NCBI GenBank assembly: GCA_045598945.1
Contig: JAZRVD010000253.1
Coordinates: 1-27,474 of the forward strand
Reading direction: 5' to 3'
From: Colimorpha sp045598945
GTDB taxonomy: Bacteria; Bacteroidota; Bacteroidia; Bacteroidales; P3
DNA: 27,474 nt
Shown here: positions 1 to 6,222 of the stretch, in pieces
How positions within the stretch are numbered: the stretch's first letter is position 1
How the letters are laid out: the number at the start of each line of letters is the position of its first letter
Made by a program: the position numbers and the translations under genes
Notes under the pieces: generated by a model
Told to the model about the DNA's origin: nothing
Database searches by the model: none
The model's input: the letters and a program-made list of their open reading frames with translations, nothing else

Positions 1-627
1 AACTACTGCTCCGACATCACGCGCAGCGTGCCTGTAGGAGGAAAGTTCAACAGCCGCCAACGAGAGATTTACGACATAGTGCTTGCCGCCAACATGGAGA
101 CGATACGCATAGCGCGTCCGGGCATCACCTACCAAGAGGTGCATACGGCGGCCAGCAAGGTGCTTGCCGACGGCTACAAACAGCTTGGACTGCTAAAAGG
201 CAATGTCGACGACATAGTAGCAGCCGGCGCTCACAGCCTGCTGATGCCTCACGGACTGGGGCACATGATGGGCCTCGACGTACACGACATGGAAAACTAC
301 GGACAGATATACGTAGGCTACGACGACGAGACACGTCCCAGCGAGCAATTCGGACTCGGCAGCCTGCGCTGCGGACGCAGATTGGAGAGCGGCTTTGTGC
401 TGACCGACGAGCCGGGCTGCTACTTCATACCAGCATTGATAGACAAATGGAAATCAGAAAAACAGCACACCGACTTCATCAACTACGACAAACTGGAAGC
501 ATGGAAAGACTTTGGCGGCATAAGGATAGAAGACGACCTGCTAATAACCGACACAGGCTGCCGTGTGTTAGGCAAGCCGATACCCAAGACACCCGAAGAG
601 ATAGAAGCCACCATGCAAGGAGAATAA
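1..627 (+). CDS. pepP: Xaa-Pro aminopeptidase, peptidase family M24 (3' part; 5' end outside window)
   Basis: The reading frame is open from base 1, so the gene starts upstream of the window; 208 C-terminal residues are present. Aminopeptidase P enzymes remove an N-terminal residue preceding proline using two metal ions in a pita-bread fold. Visible metal ligands are Asp5 in the SDITRS motif, His88 in GLGHMMG, Glu137 in TDEPG and Glu177 in GGIRIED (numbered from the window edge); the remaining Asp ligand of the family would lie just upstream. The GTG at 28 is an internal valine codon, not a start, because SDITRS precedes it. The nucleoside kinase follows 60 bases downstream on the same strand, and I see no terminator or promoter in that gap. 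Isoleucine is encoded by ATA in 12 of 16 cases. Family assignment is firm; the symbol is by family similarity. Confidence 0.92.
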   Translation, partial: NYCSDITRSVPVGGKFNSRQREIYDIVLAANMETIRIARPGITYQEVHTAASKVLADGYKQLGLLKGNVDDIVAAGAHSLLMPHGLGHMMGLDVHDMENYGQIYVGYDDETRPSEQFGLGSLRCGRRLESGFVLTDEPGCYFIPALIDKWKSEKQHTDFINYDKLEAWKDFGGIRIEDDLLITDTGCRVLGKPIPKTPEEIEATMQGE

Positions 628-687
628 CATAGCTTCCACCATACCGAGACGAGGATACAGAAATATAAAATAGAACAACAAACATAT

Positions 688-2343
688 ATGAAACAAGTAG
701 AAGTAGTAATAGAAAACACAGGTGAACGCAAACTGATAGAACAAGGCACACCACTCAGCGCCATAGCCCCCGAGCACCCGATACCATTCCTCGGCGCGCT
801 GGTAAACAACCGCATGGAAAAACTGTCGTACTGCGTATACAACCCCAAGACAATAAAATTCATAGACATCCATCACCGCCAAGGCTGGCGCACCTACCAG
901 AACTCGGTGCTATTCATGCTCTACAAGGCAGTAAAAGACATATACCCCGGAGTAAGACTTAACGTAGAGTTTACGATATACAAGGGGTTCTACTGCAGTC
1001 TGACCCCACGCAATGCCGGCAACATACAACTACCCAATGCCAAAATCGTTGCCGACACACTACGCAAACGCATGAAAGAGTTGCAAGAGCAAGACCTGCC
1101 CTTCGAGACCAAGACCATGCTTTTAGACGACGCCATAGAGCTGGTAAAAAAAGAAGACATGCCAGAGACCCTACGACTGCTACAGGGGCTAAACCAACTA
1201 TATATAGAGATGCAATTTCTCGACGGCACCATACACAAGACCTCGCAGATGCTGGCGCCCAGCACAGGCTGCCTGACCTACTGGGACCTGCTGCCCTTTG
1301 AGAAAGGCTACCTGCTGCAATGCCACGACGGCACACCCGACGAACTCATACCACGTCCCAAGCTGTTCAGCATCTTCCAGGAGCACCACCGCTGGGTAGA
1401 GCTACTGCATGTGCCGACAATCACCGACCTCAACAACATAGTGCGCAACAAAGGCGAGAACCACCTGATACATGTGTCGGAGGCACTGCATGAAAAAAAA
1501 TACGCCTCGATAGCCGACGAGATATACCAACGACGCAACACAGTAAAAATAGTACTCTTAGCAGGTCCATCATCGTCGGGCAAGACCACGTCGTGCCGCC
1601 GACTGAGCGTACAATTGAGCGTCTTGGGCTTCGACGTGCTGCAGCTGTCGCTCGACGACTACTTTATGAGTCGCGAGCGCACGCCACGCCTGCCAAATGG
1701 CGAATACGACTTTGAGAACGTTACCGCCATAGACATACCGCTGCTCAACGACCAGCTGACGCGCCTGTTTAGAGGCGAGTCGGTAGCCATACCTACCTTC
1801 GACTTTATAAAAGGCGAGCCCTACTACAGCGGCAAACGGCTGCAGATGAAACCAGAGAGCATACTGATAGTAGAAGGCATCCACGCCCTCAACCCCATGC
1901 TGACAGCACAAATAGACGACGCATTGAAATACAAAGTATATGTATCAGCCATAACACAGGTGGCCATCGACTACCAGAACATCATACACAGCAGCGACAA
2001 CCGTTTGATACGCCGCATAGTGCGCGACAACAGCTTCCGCGGCTGGGACGCCTACAACACCCTGCACAAATGGGGCGAGGTGCAGAAAGGCGAGCTGAAA
2101 CATATCTATCCCTATCAAGAGAACGCCGACGTGATGTTCAACTCGGCGCTGCTCTACGAGCTTGGCGTGCTGCGCACCTTTGCCGAGCCACAGCTGAAAA
2201 AAGTGCCAGAGAACTGCGAAGAATACGCCGAAGCACAGCGCCTGCTATCGTTTATAGAGCTGATCGAACCTATCAGCGCCACGCACATACCGCCAACCTC
2301 GATAATGCGCGAGTTCCTCGGCGGCAGCAGCTTCGACTATTGA
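688..2343 (+). CDS. Nucleoside (uridine-type) kinase with N-terminal TGS/ThrRS-like domains
   Basis: A 551-residue protein. The C-terminal half is a P-loop kinase of the uridine kinase/phosphoribulokinase family: Walker A GPSSSGKT at residues 293-300, then LSLDDYF and IVEGIHALN further on. The expected reaction is NTP-dependent phosphorylation of a nucleoside such as uridine or cytidine; the substrate is inferred from family. The first roughly 60 residues look like a TGS domain and the next 150 resemble the second additional (editing) domain of threonyl-tRNA synthetase, but where ThrRS has an HxxxH metal site this protein has SVLFMLY (residues 73-79), so editing activity is unlikely. Bacteroidetes genomes commonly carry this fused architecture. 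The start is the ATG at 688, preceded by an A-rich stretch with no Shine-Dalgarno. The gene ends ahead of two hairpins. Confidence 0.9.
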   Translation: MKQVEVVIENTGERKLIEQGTPLSAIAPEHPIPFLGALVNNRMEKLSYCVYNPKTIKFIDIHHRQGWRTYQNSVLFMLYKAVKDIYPGVRLNVEFTIYKGFYCSLTPRNAGNIQLPNAKIVADTLRKRMKELQEQDLPFETKTMLLDDAIELVKKEDMPETLRLLQGLNQLYIEMQFLDGTIHKTSQMLAPSTGCLTYWDLLPFEKGYLLQCHDGTPDELIPRPKLFSIFQEHHRWVELLHVPTITDLNNIVRNKGENHLIHVSEALHEKKYASIADEIYQRRNTVKIVLLAGPSSSGKTTSCRRLSVQLSVLGFDVLQLSLDDYFMSRERTPRLPNGEYDFENVTAIDIPLLNDQLTRLFRGESVAIPTFDFIKGEPYYSGKRLQMKPESILIVEGIHALNPMLTAQIDDALKYKVYVSAITQVAIDYQNIIHSSDNRLIRRIVRDNSFRGWDAYNTLHKWGEVQKGELKHIYPYQENADVMFNSALLYELGVLRTFAEPQLKKVPENCEEYAEAQRLLSFIELIEPISATHIPPTSIMREFLGGSSFDY

Positions 2344-2367
2344 TAAAGACTATTATATTGATAACGT

Positions 2368-2403
2368 TAAACGGTATAAGCGATAGGAAGCACATACCGT
2401 TTA
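2368..2403. repeat. Perfect 10-bp inverted repeat in the convergent intergenic region
   Basis: TAAACGGTAT (2368-2377) and ATACCGTTTA (2394-2403) are exact reverse complements separated by 16 bases. The hairpin starts 25 bases after the stop codon of the nucleoside kinase and precedes the stronger terminator at 2424-2453. No T-tract follows it, so it may protect the mRNA 3' end or assist termination rather than being a complete intrinsic terminator. Confidence 0.6.
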
Positions 2404-2420
2404 TGCATTGACACCACACA

Positions 2421-2456
2421 AAAAAAGGAGGCCTCTTTATAAAGGTCTCCTTTATT
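2421..2456. terminator. Bidirectional rho-independent terminator between convergent genes
   Basis: An 11-bp stem (AAAGGAGGCCT at 2424-2434 with AGGTCTCCTTT at 2443-2453, one G-U wobble) closes an 8-base loop. A run of A precedes it, giving a T-run on the - strand, and TTTATTATAA follows on the + strand. It serves the nucleoside kinase (+) and the C10 protease (-), whose stop codons lie at 2343 and 2476. Confidence 0.85.
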
Positions 2457-2475
2457 ATAACAACCGGTTGTTCGG

Positions 2476-4011
2476 CTATTTGACAATGAAACGTTGCGAA
2501 GCGCCACGCAGGCGGCAGAAATAGACGCCGCGGGGATAGTTGGAGATATTGAGAGTGGCTGTGTTCTCGCCATACGAGGCACTGACCTTGTCGACCAACA
2601 TGCCTTGCACATTGTAAACCATAATATAGTCAGACTGGCCAGCCTGAAGATTATATGGGATATGGATAACAGTGTTGGAAGGATTGGGATAGACAGCCTG
2701 CAGCTGAGCGCCGAGAGACTTGACATCGCCAATGCTCAACATAGTATACACCGTGTCGGCACGAAGAGCCTCTGGGATAGAGTCGAGAGGTGGCATGAGA
2801 CCAAAGAAGCCAGCCTGGCCAACGGAATAGACATACATTGTGTCTTTCGTTTTTGATTTTAATGGGACCAAGCCGTCGGGAGTCTGCATGTTAAACCAAC
2901 CATCGCTTCCTCCGCCCCAGCCCCAGTTGACCTTAAACATACCGTCTTTATCACCACCTTCTACATAGCCCGTGATGAGGAAACAATGACCAGCATCACG
3001 ACCGCCATGTTGACCTGCATCTTGAGCTTGATAGATGATAGGACGTTTTTCAAGAATCTCTTTTTTCATCATCTCGCACCACACAGTATTGCTGTAACTG
3101 CCACGATTTAAGTAACGATAGCCGGTATTTTTTCCTGAGCTTTTGTCATATCTTTCATATTTGAAAAACTGCTGCAAGGCATTATTAACCTGATCACCAA
3201 GATTAGAACTCGTACCAGAAGCAGAATAAGAAGAGTGCACCGAGACACCTGTATGGAAACAAAGCTTAGCTATCTCATAGAATTTGGGTTCTGTCAAGGT
3301 AATAACGTTGCCAGACAAGACCTGACCATTGTTAGGAATAATCGAATAGTTGTACTGGTGACCTTCAAAGACAAATTTTTTCTCAATAGAATATTCATAA
3401 TAGAATGTAGAGTCGCGTGGGCAGACAGGATATTTCCAATAGTTGAGTACCTGAGCCATACCCAGAGCAACACAGCCGCACACAGCATAGCCATATTTAT
3501 CCTTTGGACACAGCAGGTTGAAAGGGCCACCCGTACCTTGCGGATCACCTTGCGACCATTTAGTTATGACAGTATTGTATTGTTTTCCACCAGCCTTGGC
3601 GGAGTGCTGGGAAGGACGCCACATGGCCTGATAGCAAGTAGGGGCGAGAGAGCCGTATTTCTGCAATTGTTCGATACCCTTTGCCCATTCGTCGAGCATA
3701 AACTGCATGGCAGGTGGCATATCCTCGATGCTACCATCCTCGGAATAGGCTACGACAGGGGCGTAAAGGTCGGTACCTGAGATGATAATATATCCGCCTT
3801 TCTGATAGTTGTAAAGACGCATGACAGCCTCGCCAGTTTCGTGGTTTTGAACAGTTCTTACCAATTCTACAGCTGTCTTGGAGCCTGGCTGAATATTGCC
3901 GTAATACTTAGCCATGGCGAGCGACTGCTCTTCGTCGACATTGTCGGCGTGCAACGACCATGCAGATAAAAGCATGGCACCAACTAAAAGAGATAAAAGT
4001 ATTTTTTTCAT
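2476..4011 (-). CDS. Secreted C10 family (streptopain-like) cysteine protease with T9SS sorting domain
   Basis: A 511-residue secreted protease. The start is the ATG at 4009-4011, giving MKKILLSLL and a signal peptide of about 22 residues; a longer frame begins at 4056 but puts 15 unrelated residues before the signal. Residues about 25-125 fit the Spi-type inhibitory prodomain. The catalytic core has Cys180 in CGCVALGMAQVLNYW, His342 in GHCFLITGY, and the NWGWGG loop at 362-367, all typical of family C10 (SpeB, interpain A, PrtT). Residues about 438-511 form a type A T9SS C-terminal domain: VYPNPSN near its start, NISNYPRGVYFCRL and a final RFIVK. The protein should therefore be exported by Sec, cross the outer membrane by type IX secretion and be activated by removal of its prodomain. 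The native substrate is unknown. It is separated from the ribosomal operon upstream by that operon's terminator and has a -7-like box of its own. Confidence 0.93.
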   Translation of the reverse strand: MKKILLSLLVGAMLLSAWSLHADNVDEEQSLAMAKYYGNIQPGSKTAVELVRTVQNHETGEAVMRLYNYQKGGYIIISGTDLYAPVVAYSEDGSIEDMPPAMQFMLDEWAKGIEQLQKYGSLAPTCYQAMWRPSQHSAKAGGKQYNTVITKWSQGDPQGTGGPFNLLCPKDKYGYAVCGCVALGMAQVLNYWKYPVCPRDSTFYYEYSIEKKFVFEGHQYNYSIIPNNGQVLSGNVITLTEPKFYEIAKLCFHTGVSVHSSYSASGTSSNLGDQVNNALQQFFKYERYDKSSGKNTGYRYLNRGSYSNTVWCEMMKKEILEKRPIIYQAQDAGQHGGRDAGHCFLITGYVEGGDKDGMFKVNWGWGGGSDGWFNMQTPDGLVPLKSKTKDTMYVYSVGQAGFFGLMPPLDSIPEALRADTVYTMLSIGDVKSLGAQLQAVYPNPSNTVIHIPYNLQAGQSDYIMVYNVQGMLVDKVSASYGENTATLNISNYPRGVYFCRLRGASQRFIVK

Positions 4012-4053
4012 ATAAAATAAATTTTCAAAAACAAACACAACAAAATTCGGTTG

Positions 4054-4061
4054 CAAAGATA
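4054..4061 (-). promoter_or_regulatory. Candidate -7 promoter box for the C10 protease
   Basis: On the - strand this reads TATCTTTG, matching the Bacteroidetes -7 consensus TAnnTTTG. It lies 43 bases before the chosen ATG. I found no TTG at the usual 19-21 base spacing upstream, so the -33 half is weak or absent. Confidence 0.5.
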
Positions 4062-4115
4062 CAACTTTTTTTGCAGTAAGAGTCCATAAAAACTAAAAGA
4101 TAGTCGCATAAAGAC

Positions 4116-4146
4116 AAAAAAAAGCTTGAACGAAGAACGTTCAAGC
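4116..4146 (-). terminator. Rho-independent terminator of the rpsF-rpsR-rplI operon
   Basis: GCTTGAACG (4124-4132) and CGTTCAAGC (4138-4146) form a perfect 9-bp stem with a 5-base loop. Eight consecutive A residues at 4116-4123 give a T8 tract on the - strand directly after the stem. It lies 26 bases after the rplI stop codon. Confidence 0.9.
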
Positions 4147-4172
4147 CATGATACATAATATCGTAAACAGGA

Positions 4173-4622
4173 TTATTCAGCGACAACCTCGAGAACGAGG
4201 TTAGCCTTGATGTCCTTGTAGATATTGACAACAGCGCTATAAGTGCCAACCTCTTTGATTTTGGTGCCATCGACGACAATCTGTTTGCGGTCGATTTCCT
4301 TGTCATGCTGTTCTTTGAGGGCCTCGGCGATCTGGATGTTGTTGACCGAGCCGAAGAGCTGACCATTCTCGCCGACCTTAGCCTTGAGGGTAACGGTCTT
4401 TTCGTTGAGAAGGAGTTGCAGAGCCTCAGCGTCCTTGCGTATCTTTTCCTCTTTGAAAGCACGCTGACGAAGATTTTCAGCATGAATTTTGCGGTTGGAA
4501 GGAGTAGCGATGATAGCCATACCTTGAGGGATAAGATAGTTGTTGGCATAGCCGTTCTTAACCTTCACGATATCGTCCTTATAGCCCAGATTGGCTACGT
4601 CTTGTTTGAGTATAATTTCCAT
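4173..4622 (-). CDS. rplI: 50S ribosomal protein L9
   Basis: 149 residues, the normal length for bL9. The N-terminal domain motif is clear (MEIILKQDVANLGYKDDIV, then VKNGYANNYLIPQGMA), followed by the long charged connecting helix (about residues 45-75) and the C-terminal RNA-binding domain. L9 binds 23S rRNA near the base of the L1 stalk and reaches towards neighbouring ribosomes, limiting frameshifting. It is the last gene of the rpsF-rpsR-rplI operon, 20 bases after rpsR. Its ATG is preceded by a strong AGGAGGG, the only clear Shine-Dalgarno in front of any gene here. A terminator follows the stop codon. Its isoleucine codons are mainly ATC/ATT, unlike most neighbours. Confidence 0.98.
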   Translation of the reverse strand: MEIILKQDVANLGYKDDIVKVKNGYANNYLIPQGMAIIATPSNRKIHAENLRQRAFKEEKIRKDAEALQLLLNEKTVTLKAKVGENGQLFGSVNNIQIAEALKEQHDKEIDRKQIVVDGTKIKEVGTYSAVVNIYKDIKANLVLEVVAE

Positions 4623-4630
4623 ATAGTAAA

Positions 4631-4637
4631 CCCTCCT
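4631..4637 (-). promoter_or_regulatory. Strong Shine-Dalgarno sequence before rplI
   Basis: The - strand reads AGGAGGG here, with 8 bases between the motif and the rplI ATG. The motif sits in the 20-base gap after rpsR. No comparable motif precedes the other start codons I inspected in this window, as expected for Bacteroidetes, so this site stands out. Confidence 0.75.
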
Positions 4638-4642
4638 ATTGA

Positions 4643-4909
4643 TTATTTAAGACAATCGGCTACATAAGGCAACAGAGCGATATGACGTGCACGCTTGATA
4701 GCCTGAGAGACCTTCTTCTGATACTTGTTAGAAGTACCTGTGATACGACGTGGAAGGATTTTGCCTTGCTCGTTGACGAACTTGAGCAGGAAGTCGGCGT
4801 CCTTATAGTCGATGTACTTGATGCCGAGTTTTTTGAAACGGCAGTATTTCTTACGCTGAGTTTCGACAGCGATAGGGGTAAGATATTTTATTTCAGTTTC
4901 GTTTGCCAT
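4643..4909 (-). CDS. rpsR: 30S ribosomal protein S18
   Basis: 88 residues. The conserved blocks KKYCRFKKLGIKYIDYKD, KILPRRITGTS and AIKRARHIALLPYV are diagnostic of bS18. S18 forms a heterodimer with S6 on the 30S platform and contacts the 16S rRNA central domain. It is the middle gene of the operon, 32 bases after rpsF and 20 before rplI. No ssb gene lies between rpsF and rpsR, unlike in many Firmicutes. Seven of eight isoleucine codons are ATC, a sign of translational codon selection. The start ATG at 4907-4909 has no Shine-Dalgarno. Confidence 0.98.
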   Translation of the reverse strand: MANETEIKYLTPIAVETQRKKYCRFKKLGIKYIDYKDADFLLKFVNEQGKILPRRITGTSNKYQKKVSQAIKRARHIALLPYVADCLK

Positions 4910-4941
4910 AAGTAAAAAGATCTAAAGGTGAAGAGATGTTG

Positions 4942-5307
4942 TTATTCAGCCTTGTTCTCAGCGGCTTCGGCGTCTTTCTTCTTTGCGTTGCGTTTCTTCT
5001 CGTTGTAAGCGATAGCATACTTGTCGAGAGAGACGGTGAGGAAGCGGAGGAGACGCTCGTCGCGTTTGTAAGCCACCTCGAGTTCGTTGACCACGCTACC
5101 TTCGGCGCGGAACTCGATAAGATAATAGAAGCCGTTGGTTTTTTTGCGGATAGGGTAAGCCAGCTTGCGCATGCCCCAATTGTGAGTATAGACGATCTCG
5201 GCGCCGAGGTTGGTGAGGAGGTCGGTATACTTTTTCACCGTTTCTTGCATTTGTTCTTCAGAGAGGACTGATGTTGCGATAAAAACGGTTTCGTACTGTT
5301 TAACCAT
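4942..5307 (-). CDS. rpsF: 30S ribosomal protein S6
   Basis: 121 residues. It has the S6 ferredoxin-like fold motifs: YETVFIATSVLSEEQ at the start, NWGMRKLAYPIRKKTNGFYYLIEF in two adjoining parts, and KRDERLLRFLTV, with an alanine/lysine-rich C-terminal tail typical of the phylum. S6 pairs with S18 on the 30S platform. It is the first gene of the operon rpsF-rpsR-rplI. The gap to the upstream tRNA terminator is only about 40 bases; I found no TAnnTTTG box in it, so the promoter is either non-consensus or transcription comes through the terminator from the tRNA operon. All five isoleucine codons are ATC. Confidence 0.98.
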   Translation of the reverse strand: MVKQYETVFIATSVLSEEQMQETVKKYTDLLTNLGAEIVYTHNWGMRKLAYPIRKKTNGFYYLIEFRAEGSVVNELEVAYKRDERLLRFLTVSLDKYAIAYNEKKRNAKKKDAEAAENKAE

Positions 5308-5342
5308 TTTGATATTATTTATTTATAAGTTAAAAAAAGGCA

Positions 5343-5373
5343 CAAAAAAAAGGCAGTCCATGAAGACTGCCTT
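5343..5373 (-). terminator. Rho-independent terminator of the tRNA operon
   Basis: AAGGCAGTC (5350-5358) and GACTGCCTT (5365-5373) form a perfect 9-bp stem with a 6-base loop. The A-run before it on the + strand gives a T-tract on the - strand. It lies 8 bases after the tRNA-Thr gene and about 35 bases ahead of rpsF. Confidence 0.9.
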
Positions 5374-5381
5374 AAGCGATG

Positions 5382-5454
<73 letters not shown>

Positions 5455-5488
5455 GTACTGCTAAGCGATGCAGCAGAGCGTCAAAATG
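5455..5488 (-). other. Spacer between tRNA-Thr and tRNA-Pro with a small hairpin
   Basis: A 34-base spacer. CTGCT and AGCAG near its tRNA-Thr end form a 5-bp hairpin with a 9-base loop. No gene is visible. It may only mark precursor processing. Confidence 0.35.
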
Positions 5489-5562
5489 TCGGGGTGAGAA
5501 GACTCGAACTTCCGGCCTCCACGTCCCGAACGTGGCGCGCTAACCAACTGCGCTACACCCCG
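5489..5562 (-). tRNA. tRNA-Pro (anticodon CGG)
   Basis: 74 nt. The acceptor stem CGGGGTG/CACCCCG has the C1-G72 pair typical of bacterial tRNA-Pro. The anticodon arm CCACG-TTCGGGA-CGTGG gives CGG, reading CCG. The T arm is GGAAG-TTCGAGT-CTTCT with one G-U pair. The discriminator is A, and no CCA is encoded. Only 7 bases separate it from tRNA-Lys. Confidence 0.95.
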
Positions 5563-5569
5563 CAGAATG

Positions 5570-5642
5570 TGTCCTGGCAGGGACTCGAACCCTGGACCCA
5601 TTGATTAAGAGTCAATTGCTCTACCAACTGAGCTACCAAGAC
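5570..5642 (-). tRNA. tRNA-Lys (anticodon CTT)
   Basis: 73 nt. The acceptor GTCTTGG/CCAGGAC has one T-G wobble. The anticodon arm ATTGA-CTCTTAA-TCAAT gives CTT, reading AAG. The T arm CAGGG-TTCGAGT-CCCTG is perfect. The discriminator is A, and no CCA is encoded. Confidence 0.95.
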
Positions 5643-5781
5643 AACTATCGTAGAATAGCTAAAGCTATAGAAGATACTGCCGGCGTACCAGACTGGCGAG
5701 GCCTCGGCAGAGAGCTTAGGCGATAAATTTTCATGGACAGGAGCCAGTCTGCAAAACAGAATTTCAAAGTACTAAAAAGAG
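5643..5781 (-). other. 139-base spacer in the tRNA cluster with inverted repeats
   Basis: No tRNA T-arm signature and no convincing reading frame is present. CAGACTGGC (5689-5697) and GCCAGTCTG (5743-5751) are a perfect 9-bp inverted repeat 45 bases apart, and a 10-bp palindrome CGAGGCCTCG sits at 5697-5706. The stretch could be a structured processing spacer or a small RNA released from the precursor. Confidence 0.4.
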
Positions 5782-5854
<73 letters not shown>

Positions 5855-5879
5855 AAAATCACCGGTCCCATCGTTGCAG

Positions 5880-5962
5880 TACTCCGGGTGGGACTTGAAC
5901 CCACACGCCCTTGCGGGCAAGGGATTTTAAGTCCCTCGTGTCTACCATTCCACCACCAGAGC
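5880..5962 (-). tRNA. tRNA-Leu (anticodon TAA)
   Basis: 83 nt with a long variable arm (TGCCCGCAAGGGCG), as in class II tRNAs. The anticodon arm AGGGA-CTTAAAA-TCCCT gives TAA, reading TTA and TTG. The T arm GTGGG-TTCAAGT-CCCAC is perfect and the discriminator is A, as expected for leucine. The acceptor GCTCTGG pairs with CCGGAGT through a G1-T72 wobble and a T5-G68 wobble. No CCA is encoded. Confidence 0.94.
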
Positions 5963-6011
5963 ATCTCGGCAAGCCGAAAAAAGAGTGGATTAGAAGACCG
6001 GATGAATAGAG
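5963..6011 (-). other. Spacer between tRNA-Leu and tRNA-Gly with hairpin
   Basis: A 49-base spacer. TCGGC-AA-GCCGA at 5966-5977 is a perfect small inverted repeat whose core GGCAAGCC is shared with the hairpin in the operon leader at 6101-6116. No gene is seen. Confidence 0.4.
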
Positions 6012-6084
<73 letters not shown>

Positions 6085-6100
6085 ATCATCATATTATTTA

Positions 6101-6116
6101 TTGAGGCAAGCCTCAA
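6101..6116 (-). repeat. Hairpin in the tRNA operon leader
   Basis: TTGAGGC-AA-GCCTCAA is a perfect 7-bp inverted repeat in the transcribed leader between promoter and first tRNA. The rest of the leader (6085-6185) shows no gene. Confidence 0.5.
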
Positions 6117-6185
6117 AACAACAATTCAAAATATCAAAGTACTGATGCTTTCTACAAGGCGATGTTCCTTTCTCGAAAGCGGTTG

Positions 6186-6216
6186 CAAAAGTACAAACTT
6201 TTTTTTAACTGACAAA
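6186..6216 (-). promoter_or_regulatory. Consensus-like promoter of the tRNA operon
   Basis: On the - strand, TTTG (6216-6213) is followed after 19 bases by TACTTTTG (6193-6186), fitting the Bacteroidetes -33/-7 pattern TTTG-N19-TAnnTTTG. It lies about 100 bases upstream of the first tRNA-Gly, immediately after the mutS stop codon at 6223. The T-rich spacer may also help end mutS transcription. Confidence 0.75.
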
Positions 6217-6222
6217 AAAAAA

